Notes: generated by a model not told the origin, from the sequence alone. Positions 41,985 to 51,391 are shown, counted from the stretch's first letter. The stretch is DNA of 64,000 nucleotides from an uncultured Croceitalea sp. (GCA_947495075.1 CANLXH010000001.1:806001-870000); one strand, 5' to 3'. Program-made: numbers and translations.

Positions 41985-43877
41985 ATGGTTGAGGAAGGTA
42001 GAAAATATGTATTTGATTTTGACAGTACACTTACCAGAGTAGAAGCTCTTGATGTACTTGCTGAAATGACTTTGAAAAACAATTCCAATAGAGATACAGT
42101 TTTAAAAGAAATACAGGATATTACTAATTTAGGGATTGATGGTGATATTTCTTTTACAGAATCTTTGGAGCGTAGAATCAAATTATTGAATGCCCATAAG
42201 GGAGACTTGGAAGGACTCGTAACAGAATTAAAGCAAAAGATTTCTAAATCTATCGAAGAAAATAAAGAGTTTTTCCAGAAATACGCAGATGATATTTATG
42301 TGATTTCTTGCGGATTTAAGGAGTTTATAGACCCTATAGTTGCAGAGTATGATATTCCTTCGGAAAGAGTTTATGCAAACACTTTTAAATTTAATGGAGA
42401 TGGAAAAATAGTGGGTTTTGATGAAACCAATGTGCTATCGTCTCATAATGGTAAGATAGCTTGCTTAAAGAGTCTTAATTTAGAGGGTGAAGTCCAGGTT
42501 ATTGGCGATGGTTACAGCGATTATGTAATGCGCGAAGCTGGTATTGCAGATAAGTTTTTTGCCTACACAGAGAATGTACATCGAGAAAAAGCAGCCGAGA
42601 ATGCAGATTTTATTACACCTAACTTAAATGAATTTTTGTTTGTGAACGATTTACCTAGAAAAGTATCTTACCCAAAGAACAGAATAAAAATATTATTACT
42701 GGAAAATGTACATCCTGATGCTTTTGAGAATCTCTCAGAAGATGGATTTTCAGTAGAATTGGTAAAACACAGTATTCCAGAAGACGAACTTATAGAACGT
42801 ATTAAAGGAGTTCATGTATTGGGGATTCGTTCTAAAACTCAGGTTACCAAAAAAGTATTAGAAGCTGCAGATAAATTACTAGCAGTAGGAGCGTTTTGCA
42901 TTGGAACCACCCAAATTGCTCTAGAAGAAGCAAAAAAGCAAGGTGTAGTAGTTTTTAATGCACCATATAGCAATACACGTTCTGTTGTAGAATTAGCAAT
43001 TGGGCAGATTATTATGTTAAAACGAAGCATTTTTGCCCGTAGCTCAGAAATACATGCTGGACATTGGTTTAAAACTGCACTTAATTCTCAAGAAGTTAGA
43101 GGAAAAAATCTAGGAATTGTAGGTTATGGAAATATAGGGAAGCAGCTTTCTGTTTTAGCAGAAGCTATTGGTATGCGCGTTTATTACTATGATGTGGCAG
43201 ATCAATTGGCTCTTGGGAACGCTATTAAATGTAACTCTCTTGAAGATTTACTATCTGTCTCAGATGTGGTAACCCTTCATATAGATGATAATAAAGCGAA
43301 TAAGAATTTTATTGGAGAACGTGAGATAAATCAAATGCGAGATGGAGCAGTGTTAATTAATTTATCTCGTGGTTTTGTTGTTGATATTCCTGCATTGGTT
43401 AGCGGACTTAAAAGTGGCAAACTTAGTGGTGCAGCAGTAGACGTATATCCAGAAGAACCAAGAGCAAATGGCAACTTTACTTCAGAATTGCAAGGGATAG
43501 AGAACGTAATATTAACTCCGCATATTGGAGGAAGCACAGAAGAAGCTCAACGTGATATAGCAGACTTTGTTCCTAACAAAATTATGGATTACATAAACTC
43601 TGGGAATACGGTAGATTCTGTAAACTTTCCAAACATTAGGTTACCAAAACAGAATAACGCACATCGTTTTTTACATATTCATAAAAATGTTCCTGGTGTA
43701 ATGGCTAAAATAAATAAGGTTTTAGCAAAATATGAGATGAATATTACCGGGCAGTATTTATCTACAGATAATGAAGTTGGTTATGTAATTTCAGATTTAG
43801 ACAAGGAATATAACAAAGAAGTTATTAAAGCTCTAAAAGACGTGAAACATACTATTAAATTTAGAGTATTATATTAA
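41985..43877 (+). CDS. serA: Fused phosphoserine phosphatase-3-phosphoglycerate dehydrogenase
   Basis: A 630-residue two-enzyme protein. Residues 1-215 are a SerB-type HAD phosphatase: FDFDSTLTRVEALD with Asp11 and Asp13, a Ser motif in ISCGF, and GDGYSDYVM. About residues 230-540 are a D-2-hydroxyacid dehydrogenase: GIVGYGNIGKQL NAD motif, the NLSRGFVVD Arg, the YPEEPRANG Glu and the PHIGGSTEEAQRD His. The last 80 residues look like an ACT domain. It would thus carry out the first and last steps of serine synthesis. I use the ATG at 41985 rather than a TTG just before it. Confidence 0.92.
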   Translation: MVEEGRKYVFDFDSTLTRVEALDVLAEMTLKNNSNRDTVLKEIQDITNLGIDGDISFTESLERRIKLLNAHKGDLEGLVTELKQKISKSIEENKEFFQKYADDIYVISCGFKEFIDPIVAEYDIPSERVYANTFKFNGDGKIVGFDETNVLSSHNGKIACLKSLNLEGEVQVIGDGYSDYVMREAGIADKFFAYTENVHREKAAENADFITPNLNEFLFVNDLPRKVSYPKNRIKILLLENVHPDAFENLSEDGFSVELVKHSIPEDELIERIKGVHVLGIRSKTQVTKKVLEAADKLLAVGAFCIGTTQIALEEAKKQGVVVFNAPYSNTRSVVELAIGQIIMLKRSIFARSSEIHAGHWFKTALNSQEVRGKNLGIVGYGNIGKQLSVLAEAIGMRVYYYDVADQLALGNAIKCNSLEDLLSVSDVVTLHIDDNKANKNFIGEREINQMRDGAVLINLSRGFVVDIPALVSGLKSGKLSGAAVDVYPEEPRANGNFTSELQGIENVILTPHIGGSTEEAQRDIADFVPNKIMDYINSGNTVDSVNFPNIRLPKQNNAHRFLHIHKNVPGVMAKINKVLAKYEMNITGQYLSTDNEVGYVISDLDKEYNKEVIKALKDVKHTIKFRVLY

Positions 43878-44048
43878 GTCTCTGATTAAATAGATTAAAC
43901 CTATGATTAGGAAAATAATGCCAGTAACAAGCCATATCCAATAATTAATTTTAGATGCTTGTTCTCCATGACTTTTACTTTTAAGATTCCATTTGGCGAG
44001 CCAGACAAAGAAGATTCCTGTAGCGATAATTAAGATATATTTAATCAT
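43869..44048 (-). CDS. Small two-helix membrane protein coupled to rlmH
   Basis: A 59-residue protein beginning MIKYILIIATGIFFVWLAKW. One hydrophobic helix (3-19) is followed by a charged loop (NLKSKSHGEQASK) and a second helix (37-55). Its ATG overlaps the rlmH stop (eight bases shared), which suggests translational coupling. Its 3' end overlaps the serA stop on the other strand by nine bases. I recognise no family. The helix-loop-helix layout, natural start and tight overlap with rlmH support it being real. Confidence 0.55.
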   Translation of the reverse strand: MIKYILIIATGIFFVWLAKWNLKSKSHGEQASKINYWIWLVTGIIFLIIGLIYLIRDLI

Positions 44049-44514
44049 GATGGTAAGGCTCGTTTTTTAGGATAGTGAACCCTCTATAAATTTGTTCTAC
44101 TACAAAGAGTCTAACCATTTGGTGGGAAAACGTCATTTTAGAAAGACTTATTTTTTGATTTGCTCTGCTGTAAAGAGTTTCACTAAAACCGTAAGGACCT
44201 CCAATAACAAAAATCAACTTTTTAATGCCACTATTCATTCGTTTCTGTAATACGCTAGAAAATTCTTTACTAGAAAATTGTTTTCCTTTTTCATCTAATA
44301 GTACTAAAATATCTGAAGTGGAGAGTTTTTTTAGAATAAGTTCCCCTTCTTTTTGTTTTTGTTGCTCCTCGGATAAATTTTTAGAATTTTTAATATCAGG
44401 AATTAGTTCTAACTCAAACTTAATATAATGTTCTAAACGTTTTATATAGTTAAGAACTAAGGTTTCTAGTTCTCTACTATCAGTTTTTCCTATGGCGATT
44501 AATTGGATAGTCAC
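44041..44514 (-). CDS. rlmH: 23S rRNA (pseudouridine(1915)-N3)-methyltransferase RlmH
   Basis: A 157-residue SPOUT-family enzyme that methylates pseudouridine 1915 in helix 69 of 23S rRNA on assembled ribosomes. The family pattern is clear: LIAIGKTDSRELETLV at the start, LLDEKGKQFSSKEFS near residue 75, FVIGGPYGF near 103-111, SKMTFSHQMVRLFVVEQIYRGFTI near 125-148, and the terminal EPYHHD. The size is normal. A small membrane-protein gene overlaps its stop. Confidence 0.95.
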   Translation of the reverse strand: MTIQLIAIGKTDSRELETLVLNYIKRLEHYIKFELELIPDIKNSKNLSEEQQKQKEGELILKKLSTSDILVLLDEKGKQFSSKEFSSVLQKRMNSGIKKLIFVIGGPYGFSETLYSRANQKISLSKMTFSHQMVRLFVVEQIYRGFTILKNEPYHHD

Positions 44515-44604
44515 TCTAAGTTAAGTTTTTTCAAAAGTAGTACATGTCGGTGAGATGGTTTTCGTTTTCGTTTTTAGTATTTTAGCTCAAATTGGAATAT
44601 TAGA

Positions 44605-45462
44605 ATGATTTCGGAAGAACAATTTCAAAAAGAATTAGAATTAATAATCGCAAACGCGATACGTGAAGACGTTGGAGATGGAGATCACAGCTCTTTGGCA
44701 TGTATACCAGATACAGCTAAAGGAAAAGCAAAACTTTTAGTTAAAGATGAAGGAATAATTGCAGGGATTAATTTTGCTAAGCAGATTTTTAATTATGTAG
44801 ATTCTAATTTAGAGATTGAAGAATTATTAAAAGATGGTGATGAAGTAAAATATGGAGATATCGCTTTTTATGTTGAAGGAAATTCGCAGAGTATTCTGAA
44901 AGCAGAACGTTTGGTGCTTAATGCAATGCAACGTATGAGCGCAATAGCTACAAAGACTAAGTTTTTTATGAACTTATTAGAAGGTACTAAAACTAAGATT
45001 CTAGATACTCGCAAAACAACACCTGGGATTCGAGCACTTGAAAAATGGGCTGTAAAAATTGGGGGTGGAGAGAACCATCGCTTTGCATTGTATGATATGA
45101 TTATGCTTAAAGACAATCATATAGATTTTGCCGGAGGTTTAACAAAGGCAATAGCTAAAACGAAAGCATACCTAAAGGAAACGAATAGAAATCTTAAGAT
45201 TATTATAGAAGCCAGAAACCTAGAAGAAATACAAGAAATAATTGCTTCGGACGGAGTTTATAGAATACTTATAGATAATTTTAATTATGATGATACCCGA
45301 AAAGCAGTTGCATTAATTGGCGATAAATGTTTAACTGAGTCTTCTGGAGGTATTAATGAAAAAACTATCAGAGCCTATGCAGATTGCGGAGTTGATTACA
45401 TTTCTTCTGGAGCGTTAACACACTCTGTTTATAATATGGACCTAAGTTTAAAAGCAGTATAA
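44605..45462 (+). CDS. nadC: Nicotinate-nucleotide pyrophosphorylase (quinolinate phosphoribosyltransferase)
   Basis: A 285-residue cytoplasmic enzyme that converts quinolinate and PRPP to nicotinate mononucleotide for NAD synthesis. Diagnostic blocks are REDVGDGDHSS near residue 20, RMSAIATKTKFF near 111, the catalytic ILDTRKTTPGIRALEKWAVKIGGG stretch near 131-155, and LKDNHI near 169. The stop is immediately followed by the ATG of the BrkB-type gene, so the two are co-transcribed. nadA and nadB are not in the window. Confidence 0.95.
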   Translation: MISEEQFQKELELIIANAIREDVGDGDHSSLACIPDTAKGKAKLLVKDEGIIAGINFAKQIFNYVDSNLEIEELLKDGDEVKYGDIAFYVEGNSQSILKAERLVLNAMQRMSAIATKTKFFMNLLEGTKTKILDTRKTTPGIRALEKWAVKIGGGENHRFALYDMIMLKDNHIDFAGGLTKAIAKTKAYLKETNRNLKIIIEARNLEEIQEIIASDGVYRILIDNFNYDDTRKAVALIGDKCLTESSGGINEKTIRAYADCGVDYISSGALTHSVYNMDLSLKAV

Positions 45463-46458
45463 ATGTCCGAACTCATAGAGGAACGTTTGGAGAAAATACC
45501 AGTGATAAATTTGGTGATAAGGCTCCTTAAAAAAATAAAATTACCTGCTTTTGAAGGGCTTTCTTTATACGACTTGATAGAAATATACATTGTTGGAATT
45601 GTTCAGGGAACTTTGTCTACAAGAGCCAGTTCTATTGCTTTTAGTCTTTTTATGGCACTATTTCCATTAATGATTTTCTTTGTAACACTTATTCCTTTTG
45701 TTGTTCCATATGTAAGTGCTGGAAATGAAGGTTTTGATGCACAATTCCTTATTTTTTTAGAATCCTTTTTACCATCAGCTACCAGTGATTATTTTAGTGA
45801 TATCTATCAACAAATAAAGGACCAGAAAAGAGGAGGTCTTTTATCATCGGCATTTCTCATATCTATCTTTTTAGTAGCAAATGGAGTTAATGCTATTTTT
45901 AGTGGGTTTGAAAACTCCTACCATATTGAACTAACTAGAAACTTCTTTAGACAATATTTATATGCCCTTATGGTAGGGCTTTTATTATCCATTTTACTAA
46001 TTGTGGGCGCGGTAGTATTTGTTTATGTAGAATTCTACGTGGTAGAATACACTTCGGAATATTTGGGAAAAACCTTAGGTACAGATGTAGAAAAAGGAGA
46101 CTATTTTGGTATACAGTTATCCAAAGTTTTATTCTTTATGCTATTGTCTTATCTAGTGACGGCTATATTATACTATTTTGGAACAGTTGAAGGTAGAAAA
46201 GCACGTTTTTTTTCCGCTGGAGCATTAATGACCACTTTATTGTTCATTCTAACTTCGTATTTATTTGGAGTTTATGTTGAAAAATTTGCTCGTTATAACG
46301 AATTGTATGGCGCATTAGGAGGATTATTGATTTTAATGGTGTTTATTTGGTTGAACTCAAGCATTCTATTACTAGGCTTTGAGTTGAATGCAACTTTATC
46401 TTCTATGCGAAAAAGTGTTGCTAAAAATTTAAAAAAAGAAAAGATTGAAAATTTATAA
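45463..46458 (+). CDS. YihY/BrkB-family integral membrane protein
   Basis: A 331-residue inner-membrane protein with about six transmembrane helices. It carries the family's early GTLSTRASSIAFSLFMALFPLMIFF segment (around 45-70), the ANGVNAIFSGFENSYHI stretch near 145, and the C-terminal GALGGLLILMVFIWLNSSILLLGFELNA helix. Historically annotated as ribonuclease BN, the family is now regarded as membrane proteins of uncertain, possibly transport, function. There is no gap to nadC and a 14-base overlap with the DUF2147 gene, so it is the centre of a nadC-brkB-DUF2147-priA transcript. Confidence 0.88.
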   Translation: MSELIEERLEKIPVINLVIRLLKKIKLPAFEGLSLYDLIEIYIVGIVQGTLSTRASSIAFSLFMALFPLMIFFVTLIPFVVPYVSAGNEGFDAQFLIFLESFLPSATSDYFSDIYQQIKDQKRGGLLSSAFLISIFLVANGVNAIFSGFENSYHIELTRNFFRQYLYALMVGLLLSILLIVGAVVFVYVEFYVVEYTSEYLGKTLGTDVEKGDYFGIQLSKVLFFMLLSYLVTAILYYFGTVEGRKARFFSAGALMTTLLFILTSYLFGVYVEKFARYNELYGALGGLLILMVFIWLNSSILLLGFELNATLSSMRKSVAKNLKKEKIENL

Positions 46459-46882
46459 TAGATTTTTTTTAATAATAATTTGCCTTGGGTTTCAACAGCT
46501 TGCTTCGCAAGAGATAATAGGTAAATGGCGAACAATTGATGATAGAAATGGTGTTACCAAGGCTATTGTAGAGCTTTATAAAGAAAATGGTCTTTTGAGT
46601 GGAAGAGTATTAAAAATTTTGGAAAAAGGAAAAGAAAATGCCTTGTGTATTAAATGCAAGGGAGCACTAAAAGATAAGCCGGTAGAAGGCATGCAGATTA
46701 TTTTTTCTTTCAAAGAAACAGAAAAAGGAATCTACAAAGGGAAAAAACTCTTTGATCCAGAACAGGCAATGACCTTTAAGGGAAAGATTTGGCTAGATCC
46801 AGACAATCCAAACCAATTAAAAGTAAGAGGTTATTTAGCCTTTCTATACCGTACGCAAACTTGGCTTAGATTCGAAGAATAA
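46445..46882 (+). CDS. DUF2147 exported protein with TTG start
   Basis: A 145-residue exported protein. Residues 1-21 are a signal peptide (KIYNRFFLIIICLGFQQLAS). The mature part starts with the family's EIIGKWRTIDD and includes CIKCKG near residue 60 and GKIWLDPDNPNQLKVRGYL, as in DUF2147, a beta-barrel-like periplasmic family of unknown role. No ATG is available. The TTG at 46445 overlaps the upstream gene by 14 bases and gives a complete signal peptide, which decides the start. priA follows 8 bases later. Confidence 0.85.
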   Translation: MKIYNRFFLIIICLGFQQLASQEIIGKWRTIDDRNGVTKAIVELYKENGLLSGRVLKILEKGKENALCIKCKGALKDKPVEGMQIIFSFKETEKGIYKGKKLFDPEQAMTFKGKIWLDPDNPNQLKVRGYLAFLYRTQTWLRFEE

Positions 46883-46890
46883 CATAGTAC

Positions 46891-49347
46891 ATGGAGTATT
46901 TTATAGATGTTGTGCTTCCAATACCTTTAGAGAAGCTTTTTACCTATAAAATTTCTGAACAAGAATCAGATTTTTTAAAGCAAGGAATGCGCGTAGCTGT
47001 TCCTTTTGGAAAGTCAAAAATTTATACTGCGCTAGTTTACAAAATACACCAGAAATCTCCAGAAGTGTATGAACCTAAAGAGATTCATCAGATTTTAGAT
47101 GATGCTCCAATTGTAACTCAAATACAATTAAAACATTGGGTATGGATTGCAAATTACTATATGTGTACTTTGGGTGAAGTAGTTCGTAGCGCTTTACCCT
47201 CTGCATTTCTATTAGAAAGTGAAACATTAATTCTTCCCAACAACCTCGATGAGGTTGATGAATCTGAATTAAAAGATGAAGAATTTCAGATTTTAGAGGC
47301 TTTACGATACCAATCTACTTTAAAAATTAGTGAGATAGTTGGTATAATAGACCGTAAGAATGTTTTACCTATTGTAAATAAACTTGTTCAGAAAAATGCC
47401 ATTAAGTTAAAAGAGGAAATTTATGAGCAATACAAACCTAAGTTAATACGGTATGTAAAACTAGGAGAAGAATATAATTCTGAAGAAAAATTAGCAGCAT
47501 TATTAAATAGTTTAACTAGAGCTCCAAAACAGAGCCAGGTTATACTGGCCTTATTTTCGCTCCAGGCTAAAAGCGATAAACCAATAAAAATAAATGACTT
47601 AGAAACAGCAAGTGGAGGTTCTAAAGCAGTAATAAAAGCTCTTGTAGAAAAAGAGATTCTCAATGAATATCGTATCCAAACAGATAGGATACAATTTGAT
47701 GAATTAAATAAACTCCAAAAAGAAATACACCTTAATGATTCGCAATTAGAAGCTTTTAAAACTATAAAAAACACATTTGAAGGGGGTAAGGTTAGTTTGC
47801 TACATGGAGTTACTTCTTCAGGTAAGACAGAGGTATATATTAAATTGCTAGAAGAAGTTTTAGATAACGGGCAACAAGCACTCTATCTTCTCCCCGAAAT
47901 TGCTTTAACTTCTCAACTTATTAATCGCCTTCAAGCTTATTTTGGCAATAAAGTATCCGTTTACCATTCAAAATACAGTATTCATGAAAGGGTTGAGGTT
48001 TGGAATAATGTTTTAAATAATAAGGATAAAGCAAAAATTGTAATAGGAGCAAGGTCTGCATTATTTTTGCCTTTTCCCAATTTAGGTGTTATAGTTGTTG
48101 ATGAAGAGCATGAAGCTTCTTTTAAACAGTTTGATCCTGCTCCAAGATACCATGCTAGAGATGCAGCTATAGTACTTGCTAGTCTTCAAAACTCTAAATG
48201 TCTTTTAGGATCTGCAACTCCTAGTGTAGAGAGCTATAAAAATGCTAAGGAAGGCAAGTATGGTCTAGCAGTTTTAAAACATAGATATGGTAATGTTTTA
48301 ATGCCAGATATTGAATTGGTAGATATTAAGGAAGCTACTCGTAAAAAACGAATGAAAGGGCATTTTTCTGAACGCTTACAGAATGCCATATCTGAAGCGC
48401 TAAATGAAGGAGAGCAAATAATATTATTTCAAAATAGGCGTGGTTTTGCACCAATTATTGAATGTACAACATGCGGCCATTCTTCCCAATGTCCTAATTG
48501 TGATGTTAGTTTAACTTATCATCAATATAAAAATCAACTTAGATGCCATTATTGTGGCTATCATATGGCTTTACAATTGGCATGTGAAGCATGTGGAAGC
48601 GATACTTTGGATAAAAAAGGTTTTGGAACAGAGCAAGTACAGCAAGAATTAGAGGAACTATTTCCCAATACCAAAGTTGGCCGTATGGATTTGGATACTA
48701 CACGCGGAAAATATGCATATGAAAAAATTATTACTGCATTTGAACAGCAAGAAATGGATATTTTGGTTGGGACACAAATGGTTACTAAAGGCTTAGATTT
48801 TAGGAATGTAAGTTTGGTTGGTATTATGAATGCTGATACATTATTAAATTTCCCAGACTACAGAGCCCATGAAAGAAGTTTCCAATTATTAACTCAAGTA
48901 GCGGGTAGGGCAGGACGAACAAAAAAACGTGGTAAAGTTTTAGTGCAAACCTATAATCCTTACCATCAAATATTACAGCAAGTGTCAAATACTGATTTTG
49001 AAAAGATGTATTCGGAACAGATATATGAACGTGAGCAGTATAAATACCCACCGGAGCTAAGAATTATAAAGATTACTTTAAAGGATAAAGACTATAACAA
49101 ATTAAATGATGCATCGCAATGGTTTGCAAATTCATTAAGAAATGTGTTAAATGATACTGTTTTAGGACCAGAATTTCCAGTTATTTCCAGAATTAGAAGA
49201 TTGTATCTAAAAAATATCATACTAAAGGTCGTTAAGAATCAATCGATATCACAAACAAAAAATAGCATCAAAAGAATTGAAAAATCTTTTAATGCTATTT
49301 CACAATATAAGAGTGTTAAAGTAGTCTACAATGTAGACCATATTTAG
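46891..49347 (+). CDS. priA: Primosomal replication restart helicase PriA
   Basis: An 818-residue 3'-5' helicase that recognises stalled forks and reloads the replisome. The N-terminal DNA-binding domain (about 1-200) begins FIDVVLPIPLEKLFTY. Helicase motif I is GVTSSGKTEVY near residue 305 and motif II is DEEHEASFKQFDPAPRY. Eight cysteines in CxxC pairs between about residues 527 and 572 (CTTCGHSSQCPNCD ... CHYCG ... CEACG) form the two zinc sites. A GRAGR motif follows. It overlaps nothing downstream but ends one base from the convergent LytTR gene. Confidence 0.96.
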   Translation: MEYFIDVVLPIPLEKLFTYKISEQESDFLKQGMRVAVPFGKSKIYTALVYKIHQKSPEVYEPKEIHQILDDAPIVTQIQLKHWVWIANYYMCTLGEVVRSALPSAFLLESETLILPNNLDEVDESELKDEEFQILEALRYQSTLKISEIVGIIDRKNVLPIVNKLVQKNAIKLKEEIYEQYKPKLIRYVKLGEEYNSEEKLAALLNSLTRAPKQSQVILALFSLQAKSDKPIKINDLETASGGSKAVIKALVEKEILNEYRIQTDRIQFDELNKLQKEIHLNDSQLEAFKTIKNTFEGGKVSLLHGVTSSGKTEVYIKLLEEVLDNGQQALYLLPEIALTSQLINRLQAYFGNKVSVYHSKYSIHERVEVWNNVLNNKDKAKIVIGARSALFLPFPNLGVIVVDEEHEASFKQFDPAPRYHARDAAIVLASLQNSKCLLGSATPSVESYKNAKEGKYGLAVLKHRYGNVLMPDIELVDIKEATRKKRMKGHFSERLQNAISEALNEGEQIILFQNRRGFAPIIECTTCGHSSQCPNCDVSLTYHQYKNQLRCHYCGYHMALQLACEACGSDTLDKKGFGTEQVQQELEELFPNTKVGRMDLDTTRGKYAYEKIITAFEQQEMDILVGTQMVTKGLDFRNVSLVGIMNADTLLNFPDYRAHERSFQLLTQVAGRAGRTKKRGKVLVQTYNPYHQILQQVSNTDFEKMYSEQIYEREQYKYPPELRIIKITLKDKDYNKLNDASQWFANSLRNVLNDTVLGPEFPVISRIRRLYLKNIILKVVKNQSISQTKNSIKRIEKSFNAISQYKSVKVVYNVDHI

Positions 49348-50040
49348 CTATACGTTTGCTAAGGCTTCCGCTAGCTCTGTCTTTTTATTTCTGCTTAAAG
49401 GTATTTGCCTTCCCCCCACTTCAACATTTTTACTATTGAATTTCTCGATTTTTTCAAGATTTACGATGTAAGACTTGTGTATTCTTAAAAATTTCTCTGA
49501 TGGCAATTGCTGCTCAAAAGATTTCATAGTTGAAAGAATAACAATATTTGCTTCGTCGGTAACAAGTTTTATATAATCACCAAGGGCTTCAATCCACTTA
49601 ATATCATTAAGGATAACCTTACGTTTTTTAAGGTTACTTTTTACGAAAATATGTTCTTCATCCTCATCAACTCTATGGATTTGCTCGTATTTTGATACTG
49701 CTCTTTTTACAGAAGCTTCAAAACGTGCAAGTGTAATGGGTTTGTGTAGGTAATCTGTAACGTCGTAATCAAATGCTCTAAGCGCATAATCTGGCTTACC
49801 TGTAATTAGAATTACCTGAGGTGGATTGTCTAGTGCTTCTAGAAGGTCAAAACCACTAATAATAGGCATTTCAACGTCTAAGAAGATTAAATCTACCTCG
49901 TTGTTTTTTAATCCATTTTTAGCTTCTATAGCATTACTATATTCGGCTACTAAAGCAAGATGTGGGTGATTGTTGACCAACTTCGCCACAGCCATCCGCT
50001 GCATCGACGAGTCATCTACAATAATACTTTTTAGTTTCAT
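49348..50040 (-). CDS. LytTR-family response regulator, orphan
   Basis: A 230-residue two-component regulator. The receiver domain (1-120) has acidic residues Asp9 and Asp10, the phosphoacceptor Asp55 in LIFLDVEMP, the switch Thr in LITGKP and the conserved Lys in DYLHKP. The LytTR DNA-binding domain (about 135-228) includes FVKSNLKKRKVILNDIKWIEALGDYIKL and FLRIHKSYIVNLEKIEKF. No histidine kinase gene is adjacent. It diverges from the rpsF operon across 247 bases and may be transcribed alone. Confidence 0.93.
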   Translation of the reverse strand: MKLKSIIVDDSSMQRMAVAKLVNNHPHLALVAEYSNAIEAKNGLKNNEVDLIFLDVEMPIISGFDLLEALDNPPQVILITGKPDYALRAFDYDVTDYLHKPITLARFEASVKRAVSKYEQIHRVDEDEEHIFVKSNLKKRKVILNDIKWIEALGDYIKLVTDEANIVILSTMKSFEQQLPSEKFLRIHKSYIVNLEKIEKFNSKNVEVGGRQIPLSRNKKTELAEALANV

Positions 50041-50233
50041 AAAAGGGGTGATTTGTGGGGTTAAATCATCGGCAAATTACATAAAAAACACGGTGAGATG
50101 CAACAAAAGATGTAAACATTGTAGAATCTGTTGTGTAATTAGCAATTGACGTGATATAGAGTTGATTTTGTCTCAATATTGTTAATAACTGTTAATGATA
50201 TATTTCACTTATAACGAACATTTTTTCATTTTC

Positions 50234-50264
50234 TTGTGAATAGAAACAATAATGTTTACTTTTG
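50234..50264 (+). promoter_or_regulatory. Flavobacterial promoter of the rpsF operon
   Basis: TTG at 50234-50236, a 20-base spacer, then TACTTTTG at 50257-50264, an exact TAnnTTTG match. Transcription would start near 50271, leaving only about 17 bases of leader, so no ribosomal-protein leader structure is expected. Confidence 0.75.
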
Positions 50265-50287
50265 CGCTCCTTAAATAAATATATAAT

Positions 50288-50626
50288 ATGAACCATTACG
50301 AAACTGTTTTCATTTTGAATCCCGTTTTATCTGATACCCAGATAGAGGAAACAGTTAAGAAATTTGAAGATTTCTTAATTAAGAGTGGTGCCAAAATGGT
50401 AGCCAAAGAAAATTGGGGGCTAAAGAAATTAGCATACCCAATACAGAACAAGAAAAGTGGATTTTACCACTTATTCGAATTTACAGCTCCAGGTGAGGCC
50501 ATTGGTCCTTACGAGTTAGAGTTTAGAAGAGATGAACGTATTATGCGTTTCTTGACTGTAAAACTGGACAAGCATGCAGTAGCTTGGGCAGAGAGAAGAA
50601 GAACAAAACTTAAAACAAAGGCGTAA
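50288..50626 (+). CDS. rpsF: 30S ribosomal protein S6
   Basis: A 112-residue small-subunit protein with the S6 opening [16 protein letters not shown], the [26 protein letters not shown] core near residues 40-65, and the final [19 protein letters not shown] segment. It pairs with S18 on the platform of the 30S subunit. Bacteroidota lack an ssb between rpsF and rpsR here, and rpsR begins 2 bases after its stop. First gene of the rpsF-rpsR-rplI operon. Confidence 0.97.
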   Translation: MNHYETVFILNPVLSDTQIEETVKKFEDFLIKSGAKMVAKENWGLKKLAYPIQNKKSGFYHLFEFTAPGEAIGPYELEFRRDERIMRFLTVKLDKHAVAWAERRRTKLKTKA

Positions 50627-50628
50627 CC

Positions 50629-50925
50629 ATGTCAACATTACAACAACAAGCAAAGTCTAAAAAGGATGGTGAGATTAGATATCTTACTCCTTTAAATATA
50701 GAGACATCAAAACAAAAGAAGTATTGCCGTTTTAAGAAATCTGGAATCAAGTATGTAGATTACAAAGACCCAGACTTTTTAATGAAGTTAGTTAATGAAC
50801 AAGGTAAACTGTTACCAAGAAGGCTTACAGGTACTTCATTAAAGTATCAAAGAAAAGTTGCGCAAGCTGTTAAGCGTGCACGTCATTTGGCATTGATGCC
50901 ATACGTAGGTGATATGTTAAAATAA
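50629..50925 (+). CDS. rpsR: 30S ribosomal protein S18
   Basis: A 98-residue basic protein whose C-terminal 75 residues are the S18 core: [21 protein letters not shown] near 31-51, [31 protein letters not shown] at 61-91. The N-terminal 25 residues are an extension typical of Bacteroidota. It binds beside S6 in the 30S platform. It is 13 bases before rplI. Confidence 0.97.
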   Translation: MSTLQQQAKSKKDGEIRYLTPLNIETSKQKKYCRFKKSGIKYVDYKDPDFLMKLVNEQGKLLPRRLTGTSLKYQRKVAQAVKRARHLALMPYVGDMLK

Positions 50926-50938
50926 TAAAGACGGATAG

Positions 50939-51391
50939 ATGGAACTTATATTAAAACAAGATGTACAAGATTTAGGTTTTAAGGACGACTTGGTGACCGT
51001 TAAAAACGGATACGGTAGAAATTTCTTAATTCCTCAGGGTTTAGCTTCATTAGCAACTCCGTCAGCTAAAAAAGTTTTAGCAGAAAATTTAAAACAAAGA
51101 GCTCATAAAGAGAAAAAAGTTATCGACGAAGCACAGAAGGTAGCAAAAGCACTTAAAGAGCTAGAAATTAAAATTCCAGCAAAAACTGGAGCAGGCGATA
51201 AATTATTTGGATCAGTAACCAATATAGATTTAGCTACTGCTATTGATAAAGCTGGACATTCAATCGATAAGAAATTTATAGCTATCCAAGGAGGAACTGT
51301 AAAAAGGACAGGTCCTTATAATGCACAAATAAGACTACATAGAGAAGTTATCGTTGATTTCCCTTTTGAAGTTGTTGCAGAGGCAAAATAA
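50939..51391 (+). CDS. rplI: 50S ribosomal protein L9
   Basis: A 150-residue large-subunit protein with the L9 signature MELILKQDVQDLGFKDDLVTVKNGYGRNFLIPQGLA (residues 1-36), a long connecting helix (about 40-75) and the C-terminal domain from KTGAGDKLFGSVT. It bridges the L1 stalk base and extends from the ribosome. Last gene of the operon, followed by a strong terminator. Confidence 0.97.
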   Translation: MELILKQDVQDLGFKDDLVTVKNGYGRNFLIPQGLASLATPSAKKVLAENLKQRAHKEKKVIDEAQKVAKALKELEIKIPAKTGAGDKLFGSVTNIDLATAIDKAGHSIDKKFIAIQGGTVKRTGPYNAQIRLHREVIVDFPFEVVAEAK

